A stretch of 64,000 nucleotides of DNA from a virus, in the IMG/VR virus record IMGVR_UViG_3300027823_000006, positions 1 through 64,000 of that record, one strand, 5' to 3'. Each line of letters begins with the position of its first letter. Position 1 is the first letter of the stretch. Under the pieces are notes generated by a model that was given only the letters and a program-made list of their open reading frames with translations, did no database searches and was not told the origin of the DNA. Below are positions 57,901 through 64,000 of the stretch, piece by piece. Made by a program: the position numbers and the translations under genes.

Positions 57901-58602
57901 ATCGAAGAACGGGGACGCTACGAACCGATTGTGGAAGTTCGTCAGCCTCGACCAACGTGCGAAGAAGTTCGAGGCGGGGATGGCCTGATGCGCTTCTGGA
58001 ATGCGCGCGTCGATCATTCCGCGAACAGTGTTGTAGAGGAAGTCGAAGGGCCGTTTGATGAAATCAGCCTTCGCATCACCTGTCTCGAGAAGCCCTTGCG
58101 TAAACAGCGCGAGCGGGTAGACCAGACGCGACGATGGTGTTGAAAGATTTATTACACCTCGCGCGGGGTCGCGCGCATCGCCAACGAGGTCCTCGAACGT
58201 GTTCAGAAAACTGACCGTCAACTGCGTGTAGATCGCAATCTGATTGACGACCGTGAACATGATCGAGCGGCTAGCGCCCGTGTTGCGGTAGCCCCATCCA
58301 GTGATTTCGCCTTCGCCAAACAGACGAAACTCAGGTTTAACTCCGGGCACGACGTCGCAGTCATCGAGGTAGAACACCACAACCTGAACACGGTCTTCTG
58401 CGCCCAAGCGCATTAGCACCGGGTCCGCGGTCATCTCGATTTGCATCTCGGGCATCTGCCAGACGCCGAACCGCAGGTTCACGGACTTCGCGGGGACTTC
58501 GATGCCGTTGATGTAAACGATGAACGCAGCCTGTCTTGGCTGACTCGCTGCAAAGGATGTCTTGCTGATGGGCGCGGTCACTGCACTGCCTTCGCTGTGC
58601 AA
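54976..58602 (-). CDS. Baseplate hub protein with M23 peptidase domain (1208 aa)
   Basis: The N-terminal 550 residues (FIVYINGIEVPAKSVNLRFG and onward, MPEMQIEMTADPVLMRLGAE) resemble hub/late-control-type proteins in having strand-rich domains that define an interface. After a Pro-rich linker comes an intact LytM/M23 metallopeptidase domain: IHPGQDFF (~604), YYTHMTSM (~677) and LMHLHFELW (~719), which carry the zinc and catalytic residues. A second Pro/Ala linker and a helical C-terminal region follow. The peptidase should cut peptidoglycan during infection. The upstream 164-aa gene overlaps its start by 25 nt. Confidence 0.85.
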   Translation of the reverse strand: MHSEGSAVTAPISKTSFAASQPRQAAFIVYINGIEVPAKSVNLRFGVWQMPEMQIEMTADPVLMRLGAEDRVQVVVFYLDDCDVVPGVKPEFRLFGEGEITGWGYRNTGASRSIMFTVVNQIAIYTQLTVSFLNTFEDLVGDARDPARGVINLSTPSSRLVYPLALFTQGLLETGDAKADFIKRPFDFLYNTVRGMIDARIPEAHQAIPASNFFARWSRLTNFHNRFVASPFFDEVAAGSDNIFPVLKAVQSVSAVSAIVKNLIPNVQNSGSIWDMLEVVIQTLLTEIAMIPSMPLVTVDLATSLILPTNFNEHILVQAPGYTDELLTVIGGQVRTFGGTPITGLVNGHAIDVDPFTGAATDGVTGAPIEYSDTLESASAKANARKWVPALSIDSRKTAPKRIPNYFVKPQSLFSIPPSCNAIFPSQLLDMSYQENYATQPTRLYFNDGTINRLLHQVGPYANAVMDALAIGYPPEVDLLERQRPASATYNAKNFLIFPEEFFKGPVMDRRDIPPWMFFLSAQENHINPKPADGSAPASPPPARTSATPPPQPFTPAPPLPTVATGNTNPTLPLQGRWVWPVSMYNGRKPIVSQGFNRNPGSERGVIHPGQDFFFERIRSDPYPDRTPNRSKNFVMPNGVSVLAAADGVIWSAGKTGVGYSIVISHEPLKVATYYTHMTSMFVEPTQRANSGQRVKAGTPLGIIGYSPTDEAKLMHLHFELWFGGATDFVDPARFQKNWEYMTAGQPLPAAAPPPATPQSSTSVQPPPAAPTSPAPSPAAYDTAQEASDTVYKLYAKFEYFRERYAKRNGSASVAWNPYVVAGFPGVILDQRASRVDLFCYITTVQQTMSHDGRRGTQLSFSYGRQLQEMFQQLSDEFSLNDATARGSAPQEPIRDVSKVLQSFPQAETYYQNLFYGAQPLYGKDASFDFRNMLAYAPKVPGASPEQIYVDGPDAVVDDAVVQATQVYANLLAERTPLSEKVVLLQSQIQIQLDIIFVNTLSFGSTQTSDSSPLDANNNPNALVSIIKEQQTATADTTLADLNPQLKRAQADLAALDTRINSTLLVKNQTSVNSVTRVSHNLGGANANRELVPTPRSAQFFNSRDAAMRYNWRPICTLDEYVVFLNSAGEGAVPSFGHAHSVGARYFQRIRRIEYQPLPLDPPPGVTGLDSPAVTGLTSTSFSQTRSDWDTALLAYRNNVLAIKTPRT

Positions 58603-59072
58603 AGCGCTGCCGCCAACGCACAGGTTCGATAACGGGCGTAGTTCGCCATTGCGTACCTACGGATCAGCTCAACGTACGATACCGGGATCGCTGGAATCGT
58701 TGCGAGCGACTCAATCGCAGGGCCAACCAAGTAACGCTGCAACCGCATGTCCTTATCGATATCCAGAAACCGACGACGTTCACACACTTTGGACTGCGGC
58801 ACCTCGAGCGGAAGATCGATGAGCTTGTTCAAGTATGAGCGTGTATCGATCTCAAACGCCATCTGTAGACAAACACGTGCACCTTTGATGCGGTCATGGT
58901 TGGTAGTCAACGCAAACATGAAACGCTGACGCAGTTGTTCAAGTGGGTATGTTGCCATCGGTTGCAGCAACAGAACCTCGAACTCGGTTGGCAACCCAAT
59001 CCAACAGCCGTCCGCGTCTACAGTGGGCTGAGGCCCGCCGAAGAAGAATGGTATCGTCAGTGGATATTGCAT
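58578..59072 (-). CDS. Hypothetical tail-block protein (164 aa)
   Basis: MQYPLTIPFFFGGPQPTVDA leads into a mixed alpha/beta protein with several Cys (CWIG, RVCLQMAF, KVCERRRF, CALAAALCTA) and basic Arg/Tyr-rich C-terminal helices (RRYAMANYARYRTC). It overlaps the hub gene start by 25 nt and follows the 372-aa gene by 19 nt. A baseplate assembly role is likely from position; no family was seen. Confidence 0.7.
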   Translation of the reverse strand: MQYPLTIPFFFGGPQPTVDADGCWIGLPTEFEVLLLQPMATYPLEQLRQRFMFALTTNHDRIKGARVCLQMAFEIDTRSYLNKLIDLPLEVPQSKVCERRRFLDIDKDMRLQRYLVGPAIESLATIPAIPVSYVELIRRYAMANYARYRTCALAAALCTAKAVQ

Positions 59073-59091
59073 GACCTATCCTTATCGCGGA

Positions 59092-60210
59092 TCAGAGCCT
59101 CGCGAATGAAGGCGTGGGAGCCAGAAAGTTGCTGGCTGGATTGGCAGAGGCGAACGACGGAGGCGGATTGGGCGGAGGTGTCTGAACCGTGCCTTTGATG
59201 TTCGAGGTCGGGCTTTGCGGGGTTTTAGCGGTGTTCCCTGCGGTGGTCAGCTGCTGCATAGTGTTGACACTCGTGTCGACGACCGTTGTAGGCGGAGGAG
59301 AGCCTGCGATCGACTGGCCTGCGGGCGACGGTGTAGTGACTGAGATGGTACGCACACGCACATCATTGGCCACGCCCGTCGGTCCGAGCTTGGTGACTTC
59401 CGCCTGCGCCGCGAGCTTCACATAGTCCTCGGGACGCATCTTCGTGAACTTCGCGTTGGGCAGGATGATGTATTCCTTCACCAAGAAGGTGAAAGAGAAC
59501 TGGACCGCAAGTTCGTTCTCGGCGACCAACACCTGCTGGTGTGTGTTCATCGTGCCGGACACGATGACCGAGTCATAACGAAGACGTGCAAGTGCGCCGC
59601 GACGTGCGAGTTGTGTTCCACGAAGTAGCTCGAGGTACGCACGCGCAAACCCTGATCGGTGGTCGTCCTGCATCGAGTTGAGCAGGACGCCCGAGTACTG
59701 AAAAATCGGCGGGCTCTGTCCGTAGTAGAAAGCCACATAGTCGTCGGCCAAGACCTTGTCGACCTGCATCACCTCTTGGAACGCTTCGTTGGCTGACGTC
59801 AGGAAAAAGTCGATGAAGCCAGTGCCGCCTGAGCCTTTGTTGTTACTGGCGAGCAAGACCTGCGCGAGCGCCTTCGTCTGCTGATCGGGCAATCCCGCGA
59901 GGTAGTTCGAGATGGCCGTTGAACCAACGTCCGCGAGGGAGATGTAGAGCCGCGCCATCGTCTCGCGGTACTCGGCATCACGAGCAACACCGTTGCTGTT
60001 GTTGCGCGCGTACTTCGGCGTCATCAACGGGTTGGCCCCGAAGACGCCCTGCTGGCCCGGGTTGTACATCGACGGGCGTTCGCGCGACGCCGCGAGCGCG
60101 TTGGTCACGCGACCCTGTGTGAAGGCTCCACCGACGGTGCCGTCGTCGAGCGCATCGCGCCCTTTGACGTTTGCGGGCTCGTACTGTCCGAAGTCCAACG
60201 GATTTGCCAT
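59092..60210 (-). CDS. Probable tail or baseplate protein (372 aa)
   Basis: The start MANPLDFGQYEPANVKGRDA was chosen because AGGAGGTGAT, an almost full complement of the 16S 3' end, lies 4-13 nt upstream. A GTG nine bases earlier lies within that site. The central part (FYYGQSPPIFQYSGVLLNSM, SGFARAYLELLRGTQLARRG, FSFTFLVKEYIILP) is a folded mixed domain. The C-terminal 100 residues are Pro/Thr/Ser-rich. The very strong ribosome binding site implies high expression, as expected for an abundant virion protein. It could be a tail-tube or baseplate initiator. Confidence 0.72.
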   Translation of the reverse strand: MANPLDFGQYEPANVKGRDALDDGTVGGAFTQGRVTNALAASRERPSMYNPGQQGVFGANPLMTPKYARNNSNGVARDAEYRETMARLYISLADVGSTAISNYLAGLPDQQTKALAQVLLASNNKGSGGTGFIDFFLTSANEAFQEVMQVDKVLADDYVAFYYGQSPPIFQYSGVLLNSMQDDHRSGFARAYLELLRGTQLARRGALARLRYDSVIVSGTMNTHQQVLVAENELAVQFSFTFLVKEYIILPNAKFTKMRPEDYVKLAAQAEVTKLGPTGVANDVRVRTISVTTPSPAGQSIAGSPPPTTVVDTSVNTMQQLTTAGNTAKTPQSPTSNIKGTVQTPPPNPPPSFASANPASNFLAPTPSFARL

Positions 60211-60215
60211 AGTTA

Positions 60216-63200
60216 TCACCTCCTCGACTGGAAGTTCGGGTGAGCGATCACTTGCGCGAGCGTCGTGATCGATTCGTGGAAGTCCTTCACCGAGGACGAG
60301 AACAGCACTGACGAATCCGCCTGCGCCTGCGCAATGTCTGTATCGCTCGCGTCGCCACCTTTTTTGGCCAGTTCGTCTCGTGCCCGCGTCACCGCATCAA
60401 TTTGAGCGTCGATTGCAGATGTTGCAGCGCCTTCACCGCCGCCATGCACCGTCTTCATGGTCTTAGGTGCTTCACTGACGAGCATGTCCTCGACCTCTGC
60501 ATCGCCACCGCCTGCAGCGAGCGCCTTCTTGGCCTTCTCGAGCTTATCCGCGCGAGCGCCCTGACCCCTCTCACGAAGGGCATCAATGGACGCGAACGAC
60601 AACTTCCCGAGCGCCTCCTTGATGTCATCCGAACCGCTCAATCCTGATTGCACGTCTTCGAGGTTCTCGAGCGCCTCCTCCTGTGCGGCGCCGAGCATCT
60701 CCTTGCCAAACCGATTGCGCAGATTCTTGCCAATGAGGCCTGACATCGCGTCAGCACTCACGGTTCCGGTCGTCGTCACCGTGTTGGTGAGCGCGTCCTT
60801 CGCGTCCTCGCTCATGTTCATCATGAGGTCGGTCGCTTCAGCTCTCTTCTTGGAGTAGTCACCGCCGAGCTTCGCTTCATAGCTCTTGAGAAGCTGCTGT
60901 CCTAACTCCTGCGTCCGCTCGTCCTTGGAGTTGGACGCGTTCAGGGCGCCAGCCAATCCAACGACGTCGTCGTCACCGCGCTTGAGGACCGCCTTGATCT
61001 CAAGCATCGTCTCGCTGCTCTCGTCATCGAGGCCGAGCATCTCGTCGGTGAGCTTGATGTCGTCGCTGATCGCTTCACGGCTACGCAGCTGGCTGACTGT
61101 ACCTGCCTCTGAAGCAAGCTCTTGAGCCTTGGCGCCGACCTCGATCAACTTCTCGTCGCCGCTCGCCAAGACGTCCTTCGCCATGAAGGCGCCGAACTTG
61201 TGCTTGCTCTTCTCGTACATTGCTTCGGCTTCAGCACGCGACATCTTGTTGTCGGTGCCCGCCTTGATGACAGCCTCACGGATGTCATTCTCTGATGCAG
61301 CAGTCGCGCCCTTGATAGTCCCGGCTTTGTAGCCCTTCAACGTACGAATGAAGTTGTTGGACGCGGCCTCCATGATCTGTGCGCCTGACACGCCCTTCAT
61401 CTTGTCTCCGTCCATGCCGCGGATGTGAGCTTCAACCTCGGCTGTGGCTGCGACAGATTTGGCCGCAGAGAACGATTCTGCGTCTGTGAACGCGCGTGCT
61501 GCGCCGACAACTCCTTGCACGCGTTTCATCGCTTCCTGCGGATCACCGAACGTCGAGAACGGATGCAAGCCGGTGTACGAACCGTCGATCCGGCTCGCGA
61601 TGTCTGTGATGCGGTTCTCGTTGCTGAGAGAAGACAAACCCAAAAAACTACCCATACGGTTCAACTGCCGGCCTGCGGACCGCTTGAACGCACCGCCGAG
61701 TGATCCATCCTGCTCGTCCATGAAGTTGGAGCCCGCCTGTTTCAGGGTGCGCTGGAAATCTCGGTCACGATACGCGGCGCGCATCATCATGCGGTCTGAG
61801 TCGTCCTTGACGACCTGCAGCTCGCTGTAGCGATTGATACGCAGTCCGCGACCTGCCGCCTCTTCGTTCTCGTTCGTGCGATCCATGTGTTCGGAGAGCA
61901 AACGGAACGGAGAAGACACGGTGTCGCTGGCGTCATTGAAAAAGCCGCGAACACCACGATCCATTCGGAGCATCACGCCCGGTGTGCGGTACTGCTCCCG
62001 CTTCGCCGAGTCTTGCTCGGACGCCGTGATCCGTTGGACTTTGAGCTGTTCGATTTCACCGTCCCAAAACTTCCGACTCTCGCCTATCTTGCCTATGGTG
62101 CGGGCTTCGGTCTCGGACATACCCATCTCACGGAATCCCGCGGCGAGGTCAGCACCGTTTCCGATCTTCTGCGCCAGGACCTGTGCCTGACGAAACGCCA
62201 TCGTCTGCTTCTCGAGCGGGTCGAGCTTCTGTGAAATCTGATCCTTGAATTCTGCGATCCGGTTCGCGAACTCGAGGTTGCCCGAAACACCAATCTCCCG
62301 AAGTTTCGTCGCAGCCATCTGCGAGACTTCTTGGAACGAAAGACCATGAGCTTTGCGATAAAGGTTCGGATCGACCGTCATCGCGCCGTTCTTGTCGCGC
62401 GTCAACGACGCCGCAAGATAAGGGCTGTTGTCCATTGCGTCGAGTTGGGCCTTCGTCATGATCTGGGCGACACCCTCCTTGCCGCCCGCACGTGAGAGCT
62501 GTAGATCGTTGAGTGCGCTGGTGGAAACCGCGATGTTCGCAGAAGCGGCGCCGACCATGCCCGCGCCATAACCTGTTGCGCCAGCGAGCCCCATGCCCTG
62601 CGCCATGCCCGCGCCCATCTGACCGTATTGATGCATCTGGCCTTGGGAGACGCCGGCCATACGCGCGAACGCGGTGCGGTTCGCGACAGCGCCGCCTTGC
62701 GCCGCGAGCCCCTGGAAACCCATGTCACGCATTTGCCCAAGTGATTGGATGGCGCTCTGCACATCCGGATCGCCGGTGATTTTCATCAAGACCTTGATGG
62801 TCTTTGAGATGTCTTTCACCTTCTGAACAAGTTGATCGGGTGACTGGGCACCGGACAGCAGTCCTTGCTGTCCGGACTGCTGCATGATCTTCATGGTGTC
62901 CTGGGTGTTGAACCCAGTCCGCTCGAAGTCATGATCGCGCTGAAGATTGCGAATGCCTGTCGCAGTCTGGCGCGCAGAATGCGCATCCATACCTTGGCCA
63001 GTCATCGTATTCATTGAATGTCCAGACACCATGAACGGTGATGTCATCTGTTGAATCTGGCGACCGCGTGCGAAGTCCTGTGTGACGGGGCCCGTCATCA
63101 TCCCGGAAACAGCGCCGCCAATCTTCCCGCCAAGCCACGCACCTGCAGCGGTACCCATTGGGCCGAAGGCGGACCCGAGAAGGCCACCGGCGACAGCGCC

Positions 63201-63797
63201 GCCAACACCCATCACACCCTCGGTGACGCCAGCCATCGTACCCATCGTCGACGACTGAGCGTGCTGCATGATCTGCAGGTTGCGCATCGCAGGTGACGCG
63301 AAGTGAGACGTCGGGTGCGTTGGTGCAAATGGATTGAACACCGACGGCATACGCGGCGGTCCGCCACCCGCGAATCCACCACTAGCAAACGTGCCACCGC
63401 CGGCAAATCCGCCGCCACCACCGAAGCCACCGCCTCCGCCGCCACCACCAGGACTCGAGAAGCCACCGCCGACAGGCGGCGCCATGAACGGATTCATCGC
63501 GCCCATTCCAACCATCGCGCTGACCGAGGGCGTCGGTGCCGATGGGGGTGGCTGGTATCGCGTGACCTGAGCAGCTTGCAGCGACTGTTGCACCATCGCG
63601 TCGTGTCGCTGCATCGCCTGTTGCCCGTAGTCGCCAGGGCTCATGATCGGCGGCGGAGGCGGCGGAGCTTGGAACTGCGAACCTGCACCACCCATCGCTT
63701 GGGCTTGCGGCATCGGCAGCAATCCAAGATTGAATTGCATCGCCGAGAACCCCGACATCATCTGGCGAATGGTGTCGTTCGACTGTTGGTCAGCCAT
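60216..63797 (-). CDS. Large Gly/Ala-rich virion protein, tape-measure-like (1193 aa)
   Basis: MADQQSNDTIRQMMSGFSAM is followed by a Pro-rich segment, a poly-Gly tract (about residues 112-150), a glycine-zipper-like hydrophobic region (GVGGAVAGGLLGSAFGPMGT, AAGAWLGGKIGGAVSG; ~190-230), and about 850 residues of mainly charged helices. Length, helical content and the hydrophobic segment fit a tape-measure or other long internal virion protein. A TATAAT box ends 8 nt before the ATG, with no Shine-Dalgarno. Its stop overlaps the strong ribosome binding site of the next gene. Confidence 0.7.
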   Translation of the reverse strand: MADQQSNDTIRQMMSGFSAMQFNLGLLPMPQAQAMGGAGSQFQAPPPPPPIMSPGDYGQQAMQRHDAMVQQSLQAAQVTRYQPPPSAPTPSVSAMVGMGAMNPFMAPPVGGGFSSPGGGGGGGGFGGGGGFAGGGTFASGGFAGGGPPRMPSVFNPFAPTHPTSHFASPAMRNLQIMQHAQSSTMGTMAGVTEGVMGVGGAVAGGLLGSAFGPMGTAAGAWLGGKIGGAVSGMMTGPVTQDFARGRQIQQMTSPFMVSGHSMNTMTGQGMDAHSARQTATGIRNLQRDHDFERTGFNTQDTMKIMQQSGQQGLLSGAQSPDQLVQKVKDISKTIKVLMKITGDPDVQSAIQSLGQMRDMGFQGLAAQGGAVANRTAFARMAGVSQGQMHQYGQMGAGMAQGMGLAGATGYGAGMVGAASANIAVSTSALNDLQLSRAGGKEGVAQIMTKAQLDAMDNSPYLAASLTRDKNGAMTVDPNLYRKAHGLSFQEVSQMAATKLREIGVSGNLEFANRIAEFKDQISQKLDPLEKQTMAFRQAQVLAQKIGNGADLAAGFREMGMSETEARTIGKIGESRKFWDGEIEQLKVQRITASEQDSAKREQYRTPGVMLRMDRGVRGFFNDASDTVSSPFRLLSEHMDRTNENEEAAGRGLRINRYSELQVVKDDSDRMMMRAAYRDRDFQRTLKQAGSNFMDEQDGSLGGAFKRSAGRQLNRMGSFLGLSSLSNENRITDIASRIDGSYTGLHPFSTFGDPQEAMKRVQGVVGAARAFTDAESFSAAKSVAATAEVEAHIRGMDGDKMKGVSGAQIMEAASNNFIRTLKGYKAGTIKGATAASENDIREAVIKAGTDNKMSRAEAEAMYEKSKHKFGAFMAKDVLASGDEKLIEVGAKAQELASEAGTVSQLRSREAISDDIKLTDEMLGLDDESSETMLEIKAVLKRGDDDVVGLAGALNASNSKDERTQELGQQLLKSYEAKLGGDYSKKRAEATDLMMNMSEDAKDALTNTVTTTGTVSADAMSGLIGKNLRNRFGKEMLGAAQEEALENLEDVQSGLSGSDDIKEALGKLSFASIDALRERGQGARADKLEKAKKALAAGGGDAEVEDMLVSEAPKTMKTVHGGGEGAATSAIDAQIDAVTRARDELAKKGGDASDTDIAQAQADSSVLFSSSVKDFHESITTLAQVIAHPNFQSRR
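63345..63465 (-). repeat. Gly-rich coding repeat
   Basis: CCACCG(CC)-type repeats on the plus strand encode runs of Gly with interspersed Phe and Ala (GGGGGFGGGGGFAGGG-like) in the 1193-aa protein. Simple-sequence DNA of this kind can change length by slippage. Confidence 0.7.
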
Positions 63798-63805
63798 TTG
63801 GGGTT

Positions 63806-63813
63806 ATTATAGG
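63806..63813 (-). promoter_or_regulatory. CCTATAAT box, candidate phage promoter
   Basis: The minus strand reads CCCCTATAATAACCCCAA and then ATG of the 1193-aa gene. It lies 12 nt after the stop of the preceding gene. No Shine-Dalgarno and no -35 hexamer. Confidence 0.55.
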
Positions 63814-63825
63814 GGAATCAAGCAG

Positions 63826-64000
63826 TTACTTGGCATTCTTGGGGTTTTGGCGATCGTAGTACTCACCCATCCGATTTAGTCGCTGGATCAACTCCTCGTC
63901 GCGTCGGCGTTTGGCCACGATCTCGGCCTGCGCAACCTTCCGGCGGAAGACCTTCGCCTTCAAGATCTCTGGGTCGTACGTCTCCTGGAACACCTCGGAC
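63826..64000 (-). CDS. C-terminal end of a protein entering from the right edge
   Basis: Fifty-eight codons ending at TAA (63826-63828); the start is outside the window. The visible part is charged and helical: DPEILKAKVFRRKVAQAEIV, AKRRRDEELIQRLNRMGEYY, ending RQNPKNAK. It is upstream of the 1193-aa gene on the same strand, so probably another tail-block gene. No family can be assigned from the fragment. Confidence 0.65.
   Translation of the reverse strand, partial: SEVFQETYDPEILKAKVFRRKVAQAEIVAKRRRDEELIQRLNRMGEYYDRQNPKNAK

Noticed and set aside
59092-60210. Major capsid protein, because of the very strong ribosome binding site
   Set aside because: No capsid-fold motif was recognised and the gene lies inside the baseplate block; left as an unknown tail or baseplate protein.

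Overview
The window looks like an internal segment of the genome of a large tailed bacteriophage, with both ends cutting through genes. It carries a portal, a large terminase, baseplate-J-like and gp25-like wedge proteins (which point to a contractile tail), an M23-bearing baseplate hub and tail-fibre-like genes. It also carries a phage-type replication set and a two-gene multi-subunit RNA polymerase with two sigma-like factors. No ribosomal, tRNA or host metabolic genes were seen. The DNA is GC-rich, which creates many long antisense open frames. The host cannot be named. Large phages with their own beta/beta' RNA polymerase are known mainly from metagenomes, and this segment fits that type. 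No major capsid protein, sheath or tube gene was recognised.

Layout. Positions 1-13817 (minus strand) hold virion and transcription genes: a long repeat-tailed protein, a family of small proteins sharing an N-terminal peptide, the RNA polymerase (beta fused to the front of beta', with the back of beta' in a separate gene) and the portal. Positions 13861-19046 (plus) hold an SNF2-type helicase, a Cas4/RecB-like nuclease and a tightly overlapped run of small genes. A sigma-70 family factor lies at 19043-19870 (minus). Positions 20053-29214 (plus) form the replication core: zinc-binding protein, second Cas4/RecB-like nuclease, primase-helicase, UDG-DNA polymerase fusion and DnaQ-like exonuclease. 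An intein-containing large terminase (minus) follows, then a MoxR-type ATPase, two probable virion genes, an HNH endonuclease, a VWA/HExxH protein and a DUF932-like protein. Positions 38449-39799 (minus) hold two unknown virion-type genes. Positions 39889-43811 (plus) hold a RuvC-like resolvase, a class II ribonucleotide reductase, an HNH endonuclease and small genes. Positions 43808-64000 (minus) are a tail/baseplate block with a second sigma-like gene inside it.

How the parts may work together. Plus-strand replication genes are preceded by ordinary sigma-70-like promoters (18-bp spacers), suggesting host polymerase use. Several minus-strand virion and transcription genes instead start right after a CCTATAAT box, with no -35 and no Shine-Dalgarno. 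That is the pattern expected for a phage-specific, nearly leaderless promoter class served by the phage polymerase and one of its sigma factors. This link is inference.

The main points for follow-up are the split/fused RNA polymerase with two small genes lodged in the beta' break, the shared N-terminal peptide in five neighbouring genes, the CCTATAAT leaderless promoters, the terminase intein ending in Gln, the phage MoxR/VWA-metallopeptidase pair, and two structured RNA candidates (38370-38446 and 21156-21260).
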